A stretch of 64,000 nt of DNA from Hyperoodon ampullatus (GCA_949752795.1 OX457074.1:28319980-28383979); one strand, 5' to 3'. Positions 11,340 to 23,336 are shown, counted from the stretch's first letter. Program-made: numbers and translations. The notes: generated by a model from the sequence alone, not told the origin.

Positions 11340-11892
11340 ACAAATAAATTATGGAAAAGGAAAGATTCGTAGTGGGTAAACCTGACAGACACCACCTTCA
11401 CTAAGTGATCAAGGTTGCCATCACTGGGAGTATGTCATGAACTGTTATGTGCCTCTGATATGATGTAATAAGGGCACTTAACCTCTGTGGTATTCTTTCC
11501 GCAAATCCATAACCCTAGTCTAATCACAAGAAAACATCAGAAAACCCAAATTGACGGGAGTTCTACAAAATATCTAACTAGTACATCTCAAAACTGTCAC
11601 GGTCATGAAAAATAAGGAAAAACTGAAACTGTTAAAGATTGGAAGAAATGAAGGAGACATGACAACCAAAGGTAACCGGGATGAAAAAAAGACATTAGTG
11701 GAAACACCAGTGTAGTCCTAATAAAATCTGTAGCTTTGAAAAATAGTAATGTACCTATGCTAACTTTTAGTTTGGATAAATGCTCCATGGTTGTGTAAGA
11801 CGTTAACATCAGAGATAGCTGGGTGGAGGGAATATGGGAATTCCCTACTACCTTTGCAATTCTTCTGTTAAGTGTTAAAAAAAAAAAGTTCA
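11340..11892 (+). repeat. L1 3' end
   Basis: 'ctccatggttgtgtaagacg', 'ttaacatcagagatagctgg' and 'ctacctttgcaattcttctg' followed by an A-run at 11877-11887 are the sense-strand end of a mammalian L1. The 5' boundary is uncertain. Confidence 0.7.
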
Positions 11893-12082
11893 GCAAGAGA
11901 AGTGCTGAGAGGAAATGAAGAGCAAAGGATCCCAAAGTGGAAGGTGTAGGTCTTGGCCCTTGTATTAGTGGTTGTGCAATTTTACACAAATTGCTGTACC
12001 CTACTAAGTCTCTATTTCCTCACCAGTAAAATGTGCTTGATAATATCTACCTTATAATTTGTGAGATTAAAGGTTGTATTAG

Positions 12083-12377
12083 GGACTTCCCTGGTGGCAC
12101 AGTGGTTAAGAATCTGCCTGCACGGGGACACGGGTTCAAGCCCTGGTCCGGGAAGATCCCACATGCCATGGAGCAACTAAGTCCACAAGCAACAACCTCT
12201 GAACCCTCCCGGCACAACTACTGAAGCCCGTAGGCCTAGAGCCCATGCCCCATACCAAAGAGAAGCCACCGCAGTGAGAAGCCCGCACACCGCAATGAAG
12301 AGTAGCCCCTGCTCGCCACAACTAGAGAAAGCCCGCACTGCAACGAAGACCCAATGCAGACAATAAATAAATAAAAA
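12083..12377 (+). repeat. CHR SINE, long form
   Basis: gggacttccctggtggcaca head, full body, aataaataaataaaa tail. Target-site duplication taaaggttgtattag at 12068-12082 and 12378-12392. Confidence 0.95.
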
Positions 12378-12391
12378 TAAAGGTTGTATTA

Positions 12392-12850
12392 GTCCAGTCA
12401 GGAAAACAAACCACTCCAGGTATTTTAACAGAGAATTTAATCGAACTGGTTAAACAGGCACCAGAGAACCAAAACACAAAAAGGAGACACTGAGCTGACA
12501 CAGCGTCACCTCAGGAAGTGGCTACAACCCCTGGGGCTGAGGGAATCAAGGGGAGAGGTGGGGGCTATCAGCCTAGAGGCACCCTGGGGGTGGGACTCTG
12601 GTCTCTGGGTACCACTCTTTCTCTTCCTCCAGCCCTGCAGACCCTCTGGCGCCCTCCATTGGCAGAGCCTGGAAGTGGAGAAACCTGGTCGAAGAGTCCC
12701 TGCCCCAGAATTACCCAGCCCAGGTTAGAGGGTGTTTGGGGCTGGGAGACAACAGCTGAACTGTTAACTGTGAAACAACTTTGTAGACTGTAAATGTTAC
12801 CCACTAGTACTTATTATTTTCATTACTTCTACTAAGTGCCTCAGATAACT
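12392..12850. other. intronic, no recognised element
   Basis: GC-moderate sequence at 12510-12760 with two overlapping 78-91 codon frames and no domain. I see no repeat family. Confidence 0.35.
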
Positions 12851-12858
12851 CTCCCTCA

Positions 12859-12977
12859 TTTTTTTTTGCCACCCGACGCACCTTGCGGGGATCTTAGTTC
12901 CCCGACCAGGGGGTCGAACCCATGCCCCCTGCAGTGGAAGCACGGAGTCTTAACCACTGGACCCCAAGGGAAGTCCT
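12859..12977 (-). repeat. CHR SINE, tRNA-head form
   Basis: Poly-T, gccacccgacgcaccttgcg, ggatcttagttccccgacc, ending ccactggaccccaagggaag. Confidence 0.9.
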
Positions 12978-12984
12978 CTCCCCT

Positions 12985-13955
12985 TCTTTCTTTTAAAAAT
13001 ATTTAACAGTATGGATTAACAGAGGATATGCACCTTTGGTGTTAAAAGCATTTAAATTTTTAATAAATGGAAAATATGGGACTACATTCTATTCTATAAT
13101 TAGAGCAACCTTTACCGCAAAGCTCGCTTTGTCAGAGCTGTTTTCTAAAGGTAAAGCATATGTCTGACTCATTTCTGTAATAGTCAGGGCTACTATTTTA
13201 GTTGAGTGAAATATGTGTGTTGCTCAGGGATGCTATTTACATGTAACCAGGCTATTTGACCCAGAAGTCTTTGACTTTTAAAGACTTTTGTAAAAACACT
13301 TTCATTACAATTTAAGGTCATTATGCATCTCTTTAAAAGCTGAAAAAATTTAACCAAATTTTTCTTTGAAATGCAACTCCAATACATATAGTTTCCCATA
13401 AGCTGGGGCGGACCCTGACAACAGGAAACAGAGGTGAGAGTGTGCACACTTAGTTTCAGTGGGTTTCAAAGAAATGTCGAGGGACTTCCTACAACACAGA
13501 TGCTTTAGTTTCACTGTTGAAAACTGCAGCAATCCTTGTGCCCTGGTTTGTTAAGAAACACAGCCTTAAACAACAAACCAAATGTTCAAGCGTTTAGTGG
13601 CACTTTCCAAGTCAGCAAAACTTATGTCACAAAGCAAAGTTCCTTTCTCAGAGCTTCTGGAAGCTCTCTCTACACTTCATTTATCACTTTCCTCTTTGTG
13701 TGTATATAGTGTCTGAGCTTCCTGCGAGATTATAAACTTGAGGGCAATGTCTAGGTTAGAGATATCTTTGTATCACCCAGAGTGATTAGACCAGCACACA
13801 TAAAAGATAAAAATAGGTATGTGTAGAATGAATATATGAATAAGGTCTTCAGAAGAGCACAGCATGTGCCCATGGTGACCATCTGGATTGTGGATATTTG
13901 CCCTAAATGGCAGGTTGGCACAATTAATACAAAATAACTAAAAAACAGATCGCCA
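12985..13955. other. intronic, no recognised element
   Basis: Unique-looking AT-rich intronic DNA; no exon or clear repeat seen. Confidence 0.4.
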
Positions 13956-13959
13956 TGTG

Positions 13960-14100
13960 TTTTTTTGTTTTTTATTTTATTACCTTTTTATTGAAGTGTA
14001 GTTGATTTACAATGCTGTGCCAATCTCTGTACAGCAAAGTGACTCCGTTTTATGCAAATAGACAATCGTTTTTTAATATTCTTTTCCATTATAGTTTTTC
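13960..14100 (-). repeat. L1 3' UTR fragment
   Basis: 'cctttttattgaagtgtagt', 'tgatttacaatgctgtgcca' and 'ctgtacagcaaagtgactcc' are antisense cetartiodactyl L1 3' sequence. Confidence 0.85.
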
Positions 14101-14339
14101 CCTGCTGCTGGGGTACTAGGATCAACCCCTCTGGCTGAGGGCTGCTGATGCAGAAGCAATGCTGACCCTCCGCCTGCCCCCACCCCACTGCCGCGTGCAC
14201 ACATGGCGTCTGGGGCACACGTTCATTGCCTCTTGTTGGTACATGACCATAAGCAGGGGCTCCCTGGGCCACATGGACACCAGGCCACAGATAGCACTGG
14301 CATGTCTGTGAACCACTCCTTCTTTCCAAGGCATTCCTT

Positions 14340-14610
14340 TTTTTTTAAAGTCAGGTTTATCGAGGTGTATTTTACATTCAGTAAAATTCACCAATTTTAG
14401 TGTACAGTTCTATGAATTTTGACAAATGCATACAGCTCTGTAACCACCATTGTAATCAAGGTACAGCACACTCCCATCCCCCCACAATGTTCCTTCATTC
14501 CCTTCTGCAGCCAACCCCGCCCTGCACCCCCAGTGCCTAGCAACCATTCATCTGTTTCCCATCCCCACAGTTTTGTCCTTTCCAGAATGACAAGACACAT
14601 TCTTTCCATG
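14340..14610 (-). repeat. L1M 3' UTR fragment
   Basis: 'gtcaggtttatcgaggtgta', 'gtaaaattcaccaattttag' and 'gtaaccaccattgtaatcaa' are antisense L1M 3' UTR. Confidence 0.75.
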
Positions 14611-15440
14611 CTTAAATTAAATAGCCAAAGGCCTCAGTGAACTCTGCACAGATCACCATATGTTCAGCTGCCCTAGGAGCCTCTCGTGTACAACTGCAGG
14701 GGAGAACACAGGGGCTGGTGGGTGCGAAGGGCAGCACCATTCACTGCGGCGTGGATGACGTCACAAGCTCTACAGGGAGCAGGACGCGTCCTCGTGAGCT
14801 GGGAAGCAGCTCTTCTCCATCCAAAGACAAAGACCTCTTATTTTAAAGTGCCTCTCTATGAAATATCCGGGTTCCTTCTTCCATGGTCATATGGTACAAG
14901 ACACAACCAGATTTCCTTCTGGTTTGGTTGAGCTTTTGGTATTAAAAGAAAACATAAATTACTGTAGCTGAAATAGAATATACATTAATAAGAAAATTCT
15001 GTTAAGCTAAAAAGCTTGAGTTCCAGTAGAATGTTCTTCCAGCCTATCAGATTTGCCTTGACCACACAGTGAGTTATTTTGTGCCTAGCAAAATACTGAA
15101 CTTTTACTGAATTCTTTGAGAATCACTCAAGAGCCTCCTACACAACTTCAGGCTAACATGAAGCAGAGTACAACGAACATATAAATGCAAAACAAGGGAC
15201 AATGACGAGCTCCCTGGCACATCGAGACTGAGGGAAATTGCAAATTACCTTCTAGCACAATACAAGGTCACATTACAGCTTTTTTTTTAATTTAAAATTT
15301 TTACATAGAAAATCCTTGCCCTGTAATTTCAAAGCCCCAATTATATTGCTTACTCATTCCCTTTCTACTCTATGTAATAAATTATTTTATATTATATCTT
15401 ATGTTTCATATTAGATATATAAGGGGTTAGCTATCAAATG
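14611..15440. other. intronic, no recognised element
   Basis: No repeat family or exon recognised. Confidence 0.35.
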
Positions 15441-15450
15441 TTGAGATGTA

Positions 15451-15811
15451 TGGGACTTCCCTGATGGCGCAGTGGTTAAGAATCGCCTGCCAATGCAGGA
15501 GACGCGGGCTCGAGCCCTGGACCGGGAAGATCCCACATGCCGTGGAGCAACTAAGCCCATGCACCACAACTACTGAGCCTGTGCTCTAGAGCTCGAGCGC
15601 CACAACTACTGAGCCCACATGCCACAACAACTGAAGCCCATGCGCCTAGAGCCCTTGCTCTGCAACAAGAGAAGCCATCACAATGAGAAGCCCACGCACT
15701 GCAACAAAGAGTAGCTCCCACTCTCTGTAACTAGAGAAAGCCCATGCGCAGCAATAAAGACCGAATGCAGCCAAAAACAAAAATGAAAAATAAATAAATG
15801 TATAAAAAATT
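15451..15811 (+). repeat. CHR SINE, long form
   Basis: gggacttccctgatggcgca head, full body, aaaataaataaatg tail. Target-site duplication ttgagatgta at 15441-15450 and 15812-15821. Confidence 0.95.
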
Positions 15812-16559
15812 TTGAGATGTAGTTTGAAGAAATGATACGGAATTTAAAGTCAAATTGTGCTTCCCAGCTCCCATCAGCACAGATTTGAAAATTTGAAGAA
15901 ATGAAGGCAAAAGTTTAGGATAGGCCTCCCAGTGCCCACAACAGATTCAATACTTGTACTGACTTCTGTTCCCTTCTGAATTCCCACTGAAATGACAGCA
16001 AAGGGATTGAAAAAGAAGAAAAAAAGTGTAAAACCACAAGAACAGAGAGAATGGGAGAGGAAGTAAACAATTGGAAGCTATATCACACACAGACAAGTGG
16101 AAACTGATTTAGGAGACCAGAAAAGGCTGAAATTCGAAATGGCAGAAACATATTTATGCCCAGAGTCCCAGAAAGACTTAGGAATTGGAGGCAACAGGTC
16201 GTCCTAAAAGCGGGTTACACTGAGGTTTGAAAGAGGAGACTGGGAAGGTCTGAATGAAGAGCATTTCGACTCTGAGATCTTTTCCCAGATGCCACGTGGC
16301 CAGGAGTCTACCTGTCCCCTCTCTAAGAGAAGACGTTTACGAGTCAGAGGATTTGACAGTCCCAGGGACATGGGGCACAGCCAAGGGCAAGGGAGCTCTC
16401 TGAAAACACAGGGCTAAGTCAAGGTCTCCACACGGAGGCTTCCTGAGACCACACAGCCCCTTCCCCGCTCATCTCCTGGAACCTGGCCGTCAGACTTTCA
16501 ACCCCTTCCCCTCTGTCCCCCAGCCCCAGGCTGGACATGAGTGGATTCTTCACTGGAGA

Positions 16560-16935
16560 AACTAGTTACCGTCACTTGATTTATGACAAAGGTGATCCTG
16601 CAGTGCCGTGAGAAAGGATGGATGGTCTTTTCCACGGTCGGTGCTGGGTCAATTTAAACAAAAGGAAAAGGCGGAAAAGAACTTTAGCCCCTACTTCACA
16701 GCACACCCCAAAATCAATTCCAGATGGAGGACAAGCCTAAGTGTGAAAGGTTAAACAAAGCTATTAGAGGAAAACCAGAGCATCTTCATGATTTGGGTAT
16801 TTGAAAGATTTCTTAAATAGGATACAAAAAGTGCTACCATATAAGCAAAAAACAGATAAATTGGACTATATTAACATTTAGAACTTCTGTTCAACTAAAG
16901 ATACTGGGAAGAGAGTGAAAAGGCATAAGCTTCAA
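16560..16935 (+). repeat. L1M ORF2 fragment, first part
   Basis: Decayed reverse-transcriptase ORF C-terminal region: 'taaattggactatattaaca', 'cttctgttcaactaaagata' and 'gagtgaaaaggcataagctt'. The next part of the same ORF appears at 17640 after later insertions. Not coding now. Confidence 0.7.
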
Positions 16936-17130
16936 AGTTGCTAAGAGACTAGATCTTAAATGTTCTCACCACAAAAAGAAATAATAATTACGGGCCCTGA
17001 TGCTGGTGTTAGCTAACACATTGGTGGTAATCATATTGCAATATATAAATCTATCAAATCAACACATTGTACACCTCACACTAACACAATGCTCTATGTC
17101 AATTATATCTCAATAAAAATAAATTAATTC
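16936..17130 (+). repeat. L1 3' terminal fragment inserted in older L1
   Basis: 'acacattggtggtaatcata', 'cacattgtacacctcacact' and 'caattatatctcaataaaaa' are an L1 3' terminus. It interrupts the older L1 ORF2 sequence. Confidence 0.7.
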
Positions 17131-17134
17131 TTAT

Positions 17135-17257
17135 TTATTTTTTATTTCTGGCTACGCTGTGCGGCTTGTGGGATCTCAGCTCCCCAACCAGGGATTGAAC
17201 CCGGCCATGGCAGTGAAAGCACTGAGTCCTAACGACTGGTCCGCCAGGGAACTCCAT
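17135..17257 (-). repeat. CHR SINE, tRNA-head form
   Basis: ttatttctggctacgctgtg, gattgaacccggccatggca, ending gtccgccagggaactcc. Flanked by similar AT-rich taaataaatta sequence. Confidence 0.9.
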
Positions 17258-17334
17258 AAATAAATTATTTTTAAAAAGAGAGCATTAAAAGGAGTTGTGA
17301 AGATGGTACCTGAGGCTAGAGTGATGTACTTTGA

Positions 17335-17545
17335 AGACAGAGGAAGGGACCATGTGTCAAGGAACGCAGGGAACCGCTAGGAAAGGAAAATTAAAGAAAA
17401 TGGATTCTCTTCTAAAGCCTCCAGAAGGTCCTGCCAACACCTTAATTTTAGACCTCTAGAACTATAAGAAAATAAATTCATGTTCTTTTAAGCTACTAAG
17501 TTTATAACAATTTGTTAGAGCAGCATTTGAAAACTAATAAATTAC
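17335..17545 (+). repeat. MaLR LTR (MLT1-like), 3' part
   Basis: 'gaagggaccatgtgtcaagg', 'gcctccagaaggtcctgcca', 'ctctagaactataagaaaat' and 'taagctactaagtttataac' are the 3' half of an MLT1-type ERVL-MaLR LTR. It is an ancient solitary LTR with no coding content. Confidence 0.7.
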
Positions 17546-17639
17546 GGTTGTTAAATAGAACTTCTCACATTTTTACCTCTGGCCAAGATTTACCAAAAGT
17601 TTGTTTTAAGCAAAAACAAGCAAACTGACATACTGAATA

Positions 17640-18088
17640 CAAAAATAAAAACAAAATAAAAAGAGAGAGCAAAAAGCAAGCAGAGACTAGGAGAAGATAT
17701 TTGCAATATATTTATCTGAGAAAGGGCTCATGTTTTTCTTATTATTTCCTTACTAAGAAAACAAAAGCAGCTCAGCTAAGAGAAGAGATTTGAAGTGACA
17801 CTTCGCAAAGGAGGGATTCAAACGGCCAGTAAATTTATGTCATGGTGCTCAACCTCATGGGTCATCAGGAAAATGGAAGTTAATTCTGCACTCCCACCAG
17901 AATGGCTATGATGAAAAAGATGGAAAATACTAGGTGCTGGGGACTCCAAACACTCCTGATAGGAGTAAAATTGGTATAGTTGCTTTGGAAAACCATTTGG
18001 CAGTATCTTCTCCAGTATACTGTGTGGCCAACAATGCCAGCTGCGGGCGTACTCCTACGAATATGCGTACACATGCTGAACAAAATAC
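17640..18088 (+). repeat. L1M ORF2 fragment, second part
   Basis: Continues the L1 ORF2 region: 'agactaggagaagatatttg', 'aatggctatgatgaaaaaga' and 'tttggaaaaccatttggcag'. Frame is broken in several places. Confidence 0.7.
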
Positions 18089-18089
18089 A

Positions 18090-18204
18090 CAGAATACTGC
18101 GTTCGTTCTGGTAGTGAGTATGTTCGTTGATCAACAAAGTCCTTCGTGAAATGAAAACTGCCTCAGTTTCACTTAAAACCGAATGAGCTTTTCGGCCAAC
18201 CCAA
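18090..18204 (-). mobile_element. mariner DNA transposon end
   Basis: Read on the minus strand it begins ttgggttggccgaaaagctc and attcggttttaagtg, which matches the terminal inverted repeat of the Cetartiodactyla mariner family. Only this end is clear. The other end appears lost or runs into the L1 upstream. No transposase frame remains. Confidence 0.65.
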
Positions 18205-19685
18205 CGGAATATTCACGACAGCACAGTGAGGGGTACAAAAGGCCAGCCCCCTGTCCTCGAGATGGGGGGATTCTGTGGTGCAAGCTGTACTCCAGAGCTT
18301 TCCCAAAGGGCCAGGCTGGAGCAAGTCTGTGCCAAGACCACACGGCTGCCTAGATTTGCTCCCCTGCCCCATCTGGCTTCCGTTATGCACCTTCTCCAAA
18401 GAGCACTTCTTCAGTAAAGAGTTTTCACAAAAGTCTCTAGCACAGGTTTGCTTCCAGAGTCTGCCTTAGACCAGGTGGCATCAGAAGTTGCCTACGGAAG
18501 TGGACTCAGCAGGTGGAATTCTGAGGGTGGGTCGCTTACCAGCCAGATGGCAACATGGACCCATCAGTGGGGTGACGGCCCCTGGAGTGCTGTAGTAGTG
18601 CGACCTGTGGCTGGGGATGTGCTGACTGGTTTAACGTCTCTGGTACAGGAGGTGCAGAAGAAATGGTCACGAGAAGGACTGTGGAACTGGGTGGCTGTTG
18701 TTAAGAGCCGTCTGCCCAGTGAAAAGAGAAAAAGACAGTCTTGGATACAACAACCAGCAACTTGAAGCCGGGTATGACAGTCAGCCAGCCTAAAGACACT
18801 TACCTCCCTCAGGCTCAGGACCTGATGTTTAGGGGTGGCAGCTCTAAGAAGGCTGAACTCAGTCCAGGCAAGTCTCCTACGTCAAAGTCAGGGCCCTGAT
18901 GGAAAGGGTGAACTCTAAGGCCTGAGATGGGATGTCTGTATCTATTTACTTGAGAACTGTGAACCGCAGATTCTCTGGGCCCGCAAAGTGGCCAACTCCC
19001 TCTCCTTGGAAAATAGAGGAATCCCCCTTGCTTGAAGACCACGGCAGCAGTCTCGAACAAGAAAAGCCTCTTACAGGACACCGCTTGCCCTACAATGGAC
19101 TGCCCCCGTCAACCTCCTGGCTGCATCACTCACTTGGGGCCAGCTGGGCCAGCTAAGAGAGGAGGGGGTATTATTGCAAACATCCCAGGGGACCGGGCTG
19201 ACACACGTGTTGGCAGGAGCTGGAAGGATGTGTGGGTCCTGAGGGTGCTGGTCATGGGTGTGGCCTATAAAGCAGAATGAGGAGGAGCTGCTGATACGAG
19301 GACATCCTCTCATGACTCAAAATTAACGCGCTGGCGAAGGCCTGGGTCTCACAGGTGCTGGGGGAGGGGACCTCTTAGGAGCTTGGACGAGCAATGGCCC
19401 ACACTAAGGGATTCCAGAACTGGCACAGAAGTCTTTGGAAGCAAAGACCAAAAGGTTAAGAGGAGCCGGCACACTAGAATGGGTCTGCCACATAAAGCAG
19501 GGAAACCCATGAGCTGGCTGTATCCTTTGGGAGGGCCCGGGAGATACAGTCTGAGTACCAAAGACTAGACTCTGCCTCCTAAGTTGGTCACCAACACTGA
19601 TTCTGCCTCACGGATCAGGGCCCTCTTCTTTATTCTGACTGCAACCTGAGATCACACCTCATCAGATCTCATCTGGACAACGGGC
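18205..19685. other. unassigned sequence, possibly an old ERV interior
   Basis: About 1.4 kb of GC-balanced sequence with overlapping short frames of 60-105 codons on both strands (the longest is plus 18448-18765, rich in Trp and Gly). The texture resembles a decayed endogenous retroviral interior, but I see no protease, RT or integrase motif, so I do not assign it. Confidence 0.25.
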
Positions 19686-19689
19686 TCTG

Positions 19690-20165
19690 CTTTATGTTCC
19701 CACAGTAAAAATAATCATCTCTTAATTGATTTTCTACATTGTCGTCGGAGTGATCTTTCAAAATGTATATTAAATGACTCCCAGTGTATACCACATGAAT
19801 GGTTCCCCATGCCTATAGGATAAACGTCCAAAGTTTGCAGGAAGGCACACAAGGCCCCTTGGTCTAGGCCGGGATCCACAGCCTTATCTCTTGCTGTGTC
19901 TCCCCTGCACCCTCTGGACCCTACACTTTAATTTTATTGAATCATCTGTAGTGCAGAGCTGTCACCTTGGTTAGATGCTTCTGTGCCTTTGCTCTTCGGC
20001 CCCTCCTCCAACTCGTGCGTATGTCCTGCTTATAAAGTAAGTTCCTTCAGGCAGGGGTTTCATTTTATCTTTGTATCTCTAGTGTTGAACATGAGCCTGC
20101 AGGATGACAGGGGTTCAGTCAAATGAACCCCTAAGAAGGAAGGACTGAATGAGTCAATCAATCAA
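19690..20165 (+). repeat. L2 relic
   Basis: 'ctgcttataaagtaagttcc', 'cattttatctttgtatctct' and a terminal 'ggactgaatgagtcaatcaa' are the layout of an L2 3' end. Highly diverged. Confidence 0.45.
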
Positions 20166-20636
20166 CTATTTGTGTAATGGGAGGGAGATCAACGTGGGCA
20201 TGGCCTCATGATTATTGAAGAAAACTATCTTCTCAACTAGGACAGTAACCAAATTATGATAAGAACGGAGAAGAAACTGTTTCCTTCTCCTTCTCTCCTT
20301 CCTTCTCCCAGTGCATAATTTTATAATCCAAATTGATTTTGAAATTCTTATATCGGGAAGGTAACCCACTAGGTCAACAGCTACTAAACACTGTTCTTAT
20401 TCCTCATCATCTCCCGCAAAGTTTCTTCTCCAGAGAATTTTTTTTTGCTTACTCTCATAATTTCAGGCTACATTAAAACCCCCTTCTATAGCTCTAATCC
20501 ATAAAACTATACCCTGAAGCCTACACACCAGACAGACAGAACCATGATCCCTGTCTTATATCCCTAAGCAATGCAGTAGATCTAATATGCAGCGTCCTGT
20601 TAGTTAAGAAAGGAGCAATTTAAAAAAAGAAATCTG

Positions 20637-20841
20637 GTACTTCCCTGGTGGCACAGTGGTTAAGACTCCATGCTCCCAATGTAGGGGGCCCAGGTTCGAT
20701 CCCTGGTCCAGGAACTAGATCCCACATGCATGCCACAGCTAAGAGTTCGCATGTCACAACTAAGACCCAGCACAGCCAAATAAATAAATTAAGTAAATAA
20801 ATATTAAAACAAACAATAAAAGAATACAGTGAGCATTAAAA
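20637..20841 (+). repeat. CHR SINE, intermediate form
   Basis: acttccctggtggcacagtg head; the body has the 'catgccacagctaagagttc' variant and ends in aaataaataaattaagtaaa. The flanks repeat aaaaaaagaaatct on both sides (about 20623-20634 and 20845-20856). Confidence 0.93.
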
Positions 20842-21136
20842 AAAAAAAGAAATCTAGGCAGCAGTTTCAAACTATCCTCCCAAAGGTTCTTATCAACTAC
20901 AAAAGGAAAGATGGTAACTCTACCATGGAGAAACCCATGGTGAATTATATCTCAATAAAGCTTTTATTTAACAAAGTAATGCAGACGTGACCAGGGTCAG
21001 GCATAGTGTGGACTTCTAAGGTGCTGGCGATATTCCATTTCCTGATCTGGGTAGCGAGTCCAAGTGTTTGTTTGAAGTTTCTTTACCTGTAGATATGTGC
21101 TTTCTATACTTCCATATAAATATTTCACAATTCACA

Positions 21137-21276
21137 AGACAAAAGTGAAAAGAAAAAAAAAACAGCAATAGAAAGTAAATTAAAAGCAGTTGGGTTTTGT
21201 TTCCAGGAGACGAAAGTGAAAAGAAAAAAAAACAACAATAGAAAGTAAATTAAAAGCAGTTGGGTTTTGTTTCCAG
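21137..21276. repeat. 70-bp tandem duplication
   Basis: Two adjacent copies (21137-21207 and 21208-21276) of a unit running from agac(a/g)aaagtgaaaag through an A-run to gttgggttttgtttccag. They differ by two or three substitutions and one base in the A-run, so the duplication is fairly recent. A SINE lies immediately downstream. Confidence 0.95.
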
Positions 21277-21297
21277 AAAAGATAATTTTTTTAAAAA

Positions 21298-21507
21298 GGG
21301 GGCTTCCCTAGTGGCGCAGTGGTTGAGAGTCCGCCTGCCGATGCAGGGGACGCGGGTTCGTGCCCCGGTCCGGGAGGATCCCACATGCGGAGCGGCTGGG
21401 CCCGTGAGCCATGGCCAGTGAGCCTGCGCATCCAGAGCCTGTGCTCCACGATGGGAGTGGCCACGACAGTGAGAGGCCTGTGTACCCATCCCCCCCCCAA
21501 AAAAAAG
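21298..21507 (+). repeat. CHR SINE, short form
   Basis: gggcttccctagtggcgcag head, ggttcgtgccccggtccggg, body ending gacagtgagaggcctgtgta, C-run and A-rich tail. Low divergence. Confidence 0.94.
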
Positions 21508-21670
21508 GAACATATGGCAGGAGCAGTCCTATCAGCTGATTTGATTTCTTTGGGGGCACACCCTCTCATCACTGGGACCTCAGCATGAAGTGTAGCTGCC
21601 CTCGATAGTGTGACTCGCTGGTCTCTGTCATACCAATGGGACCCCTGTCCATCCCATGATTCATCTACTA

Positions 21671-21737
21671 CAGAAACCCATCTCCATAAAACAGAATTCT
21701 CAGACAGAAACCCATCTCCAGAAAACAGAATTCTCAT
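21671..21737. repeat. 34-bp tandem duplication
   Basis: cagaaacccatctccataaa...ttctca at 21671 is repeated from 21705 with one base changed (ccataaa to ccagaaa). It lies 160 bp from the end of the neighbouring SINE. Confidence 0.93.
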
Positions 21738-21739
21738 GG

Positions 21740-22335
21740 TGGAAAACTAAGACAGAAGCCACTAAAAATCCTTTTCTTAGTGCCAAGTAGCAAACACTTG
21801 GACCCAACCAACTAGCTTCCAAAGTTGTCTTTTTTATGTTATAACTTACTATCCAAAAGTGGAACTAACGTTACACATACTGTTAAGTCTCATATTTTAT
21901 GCTTTCATTTACCTAAAAAATAATCTATCCTACTCTGCATGTAAAAGTAACCAGCTTTCTCATGTTTCTCATGTTATCTCTGGAGTCAAGAGACAGTTGA
22001 AACTAACTCTTGAATAAAATCTACAATTTGGTTATATTCTCTCGGTATTTGGGAAAATGACTAGGACGTTATCTGTACACTGCAAAATAGTCTTTGTTTA
22101 TGTATTTGATATTTATTCACTAAGTGTCAGGAAGCAACTTTCCCTAGAAGAAGGTATTTGAAATGATTTCTTCATCTTTATTAAGAACTAAATGGTAACA
22201 TAAATAGAAGGATTTTTTTTTGGGGGGGAGGATATAAAAACAAGTTAAATTACAAAATTGAAGACCTACAATAACTTCATTAAAATAAGTTCCTAAAGCT
22301 GAATGGTCATTTCTTCCCTAGGCCAATACTGGTGT
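21740..22335. other. intronic, no recognised element
   Basis: AT-rich intronic sequence with nothing recognised. Confidence 0.35.
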
Positions 22336-22344
22336 GCACGTGTG

Positions 22345-22835
22345 CCTTAAAAACTGAATGCAATACTCATGTTCATAGCAGCATTATTCATAACAGCCAA
22401 GAAGTGGAAGCAACCCAAGTGTCCACTGACAGATAAATGGAAAAACAAAATGTGCTCTATCCATACAGTGGAATATTATTCAGCCTTCAAAAGGAAGGAA
22501 ATTCTGACACAGGCTACAACATGGATGAACCCCGAAGTCATTATGCTCAGTGAAATAAACCAGTCACCAAAAGACAAATACTGTAAGAACCCACTTAGAT
22601 GAGGTACTGGAGTAGTCAAATTCCTAGAGACAGAAAGTAGAATGGTGGTTGCCAGGGGCTAGGGGGAGAGGAAAAGGAGGAGTTAGTATTTAATGGGGAC
22701 AGAGTTTCAGTTTTGCAAGATGAAAAGAGTTCTGGAGACTGCGTGTAAAACAATGTCAATGTACTGAACTATATACTTAAAATGGATAAGATGATACCAT
22801 TTATGTTCTGTGTATTTTGTCACAATTTTTTTAAA
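22345..22835 (+). repeat. L1M ORF2 C-terminus and 3' end
   Basis: Contains the L1 reverse transcriptase ORF end (a 77-codon frame from 22369 with the 'WMNPEVIMLSEINQS' type motif), then 'gtggttgccaggggctaggg', 'gatgaaaagagttctggaga' and 'actatatacttaaaatggat'. It is 5'-truncated and inactive. Confidence 0.88.
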
Positions 22836-23004
22836 AAACTGAACGTAAAAGATCGAGAAGATCACTTATTGAACTGAGCAGCGTGGTCACCTCTGGGGAG
22901 AGCCCAGATGTAGGAAGACATGTATTATAAAAATGCTGTTTTAAAAAACTCCTTACGTAAAGCTGTCTGAAAAGCCTTAAAGCATTTAAAAAGTATGAAT
23001 ATTT

Positions 23005-23336
23005 GGGCTTCCCTGGTGGTGCAGTGGTTAAGAATCTTCCTTCCAATGCAGGGGACACGGGTTTGAGCCCTGGTCCAGGGAGATCCCACATGTGGCAGAG
23101 CAACTAAGCCCGTGCACCACAACTACTGAGCCTGTACTCTGGACCCTGCATGCCACAACTATTGAAGCCCGTGTGCCTAGAGCACGTGCTCCTCAACAAG
23201 AGAAGCCACCGCAAGGAGAAGCACGTGCACCGCAATGAAGAATAGTCCCCGCTCGTCTCAACTAGGGAAAGCCTGCACACAGCAACGAAGACCCAACACA
23301 GCCAAAAATACATAAATTAAATAAATAAAAAATTTT
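23005..23336 (+). repeat. CHR SINE, long form
   Basis: gggcttccctggtggtgcag head, full body, aaataaataaaaaatttt tail. Perfect 17-bp target-site duplication, aaaaagtatgaatattt, at 22988-23004 and 23337-23353. Confidence 0.97.

Noticed and set aside
18448..18765. 105-codon plus frame as a functional gene
   Set aside because: No recognisable family and surrounded by decayed repeat-like sequence; kept only as part of the unassigned block.
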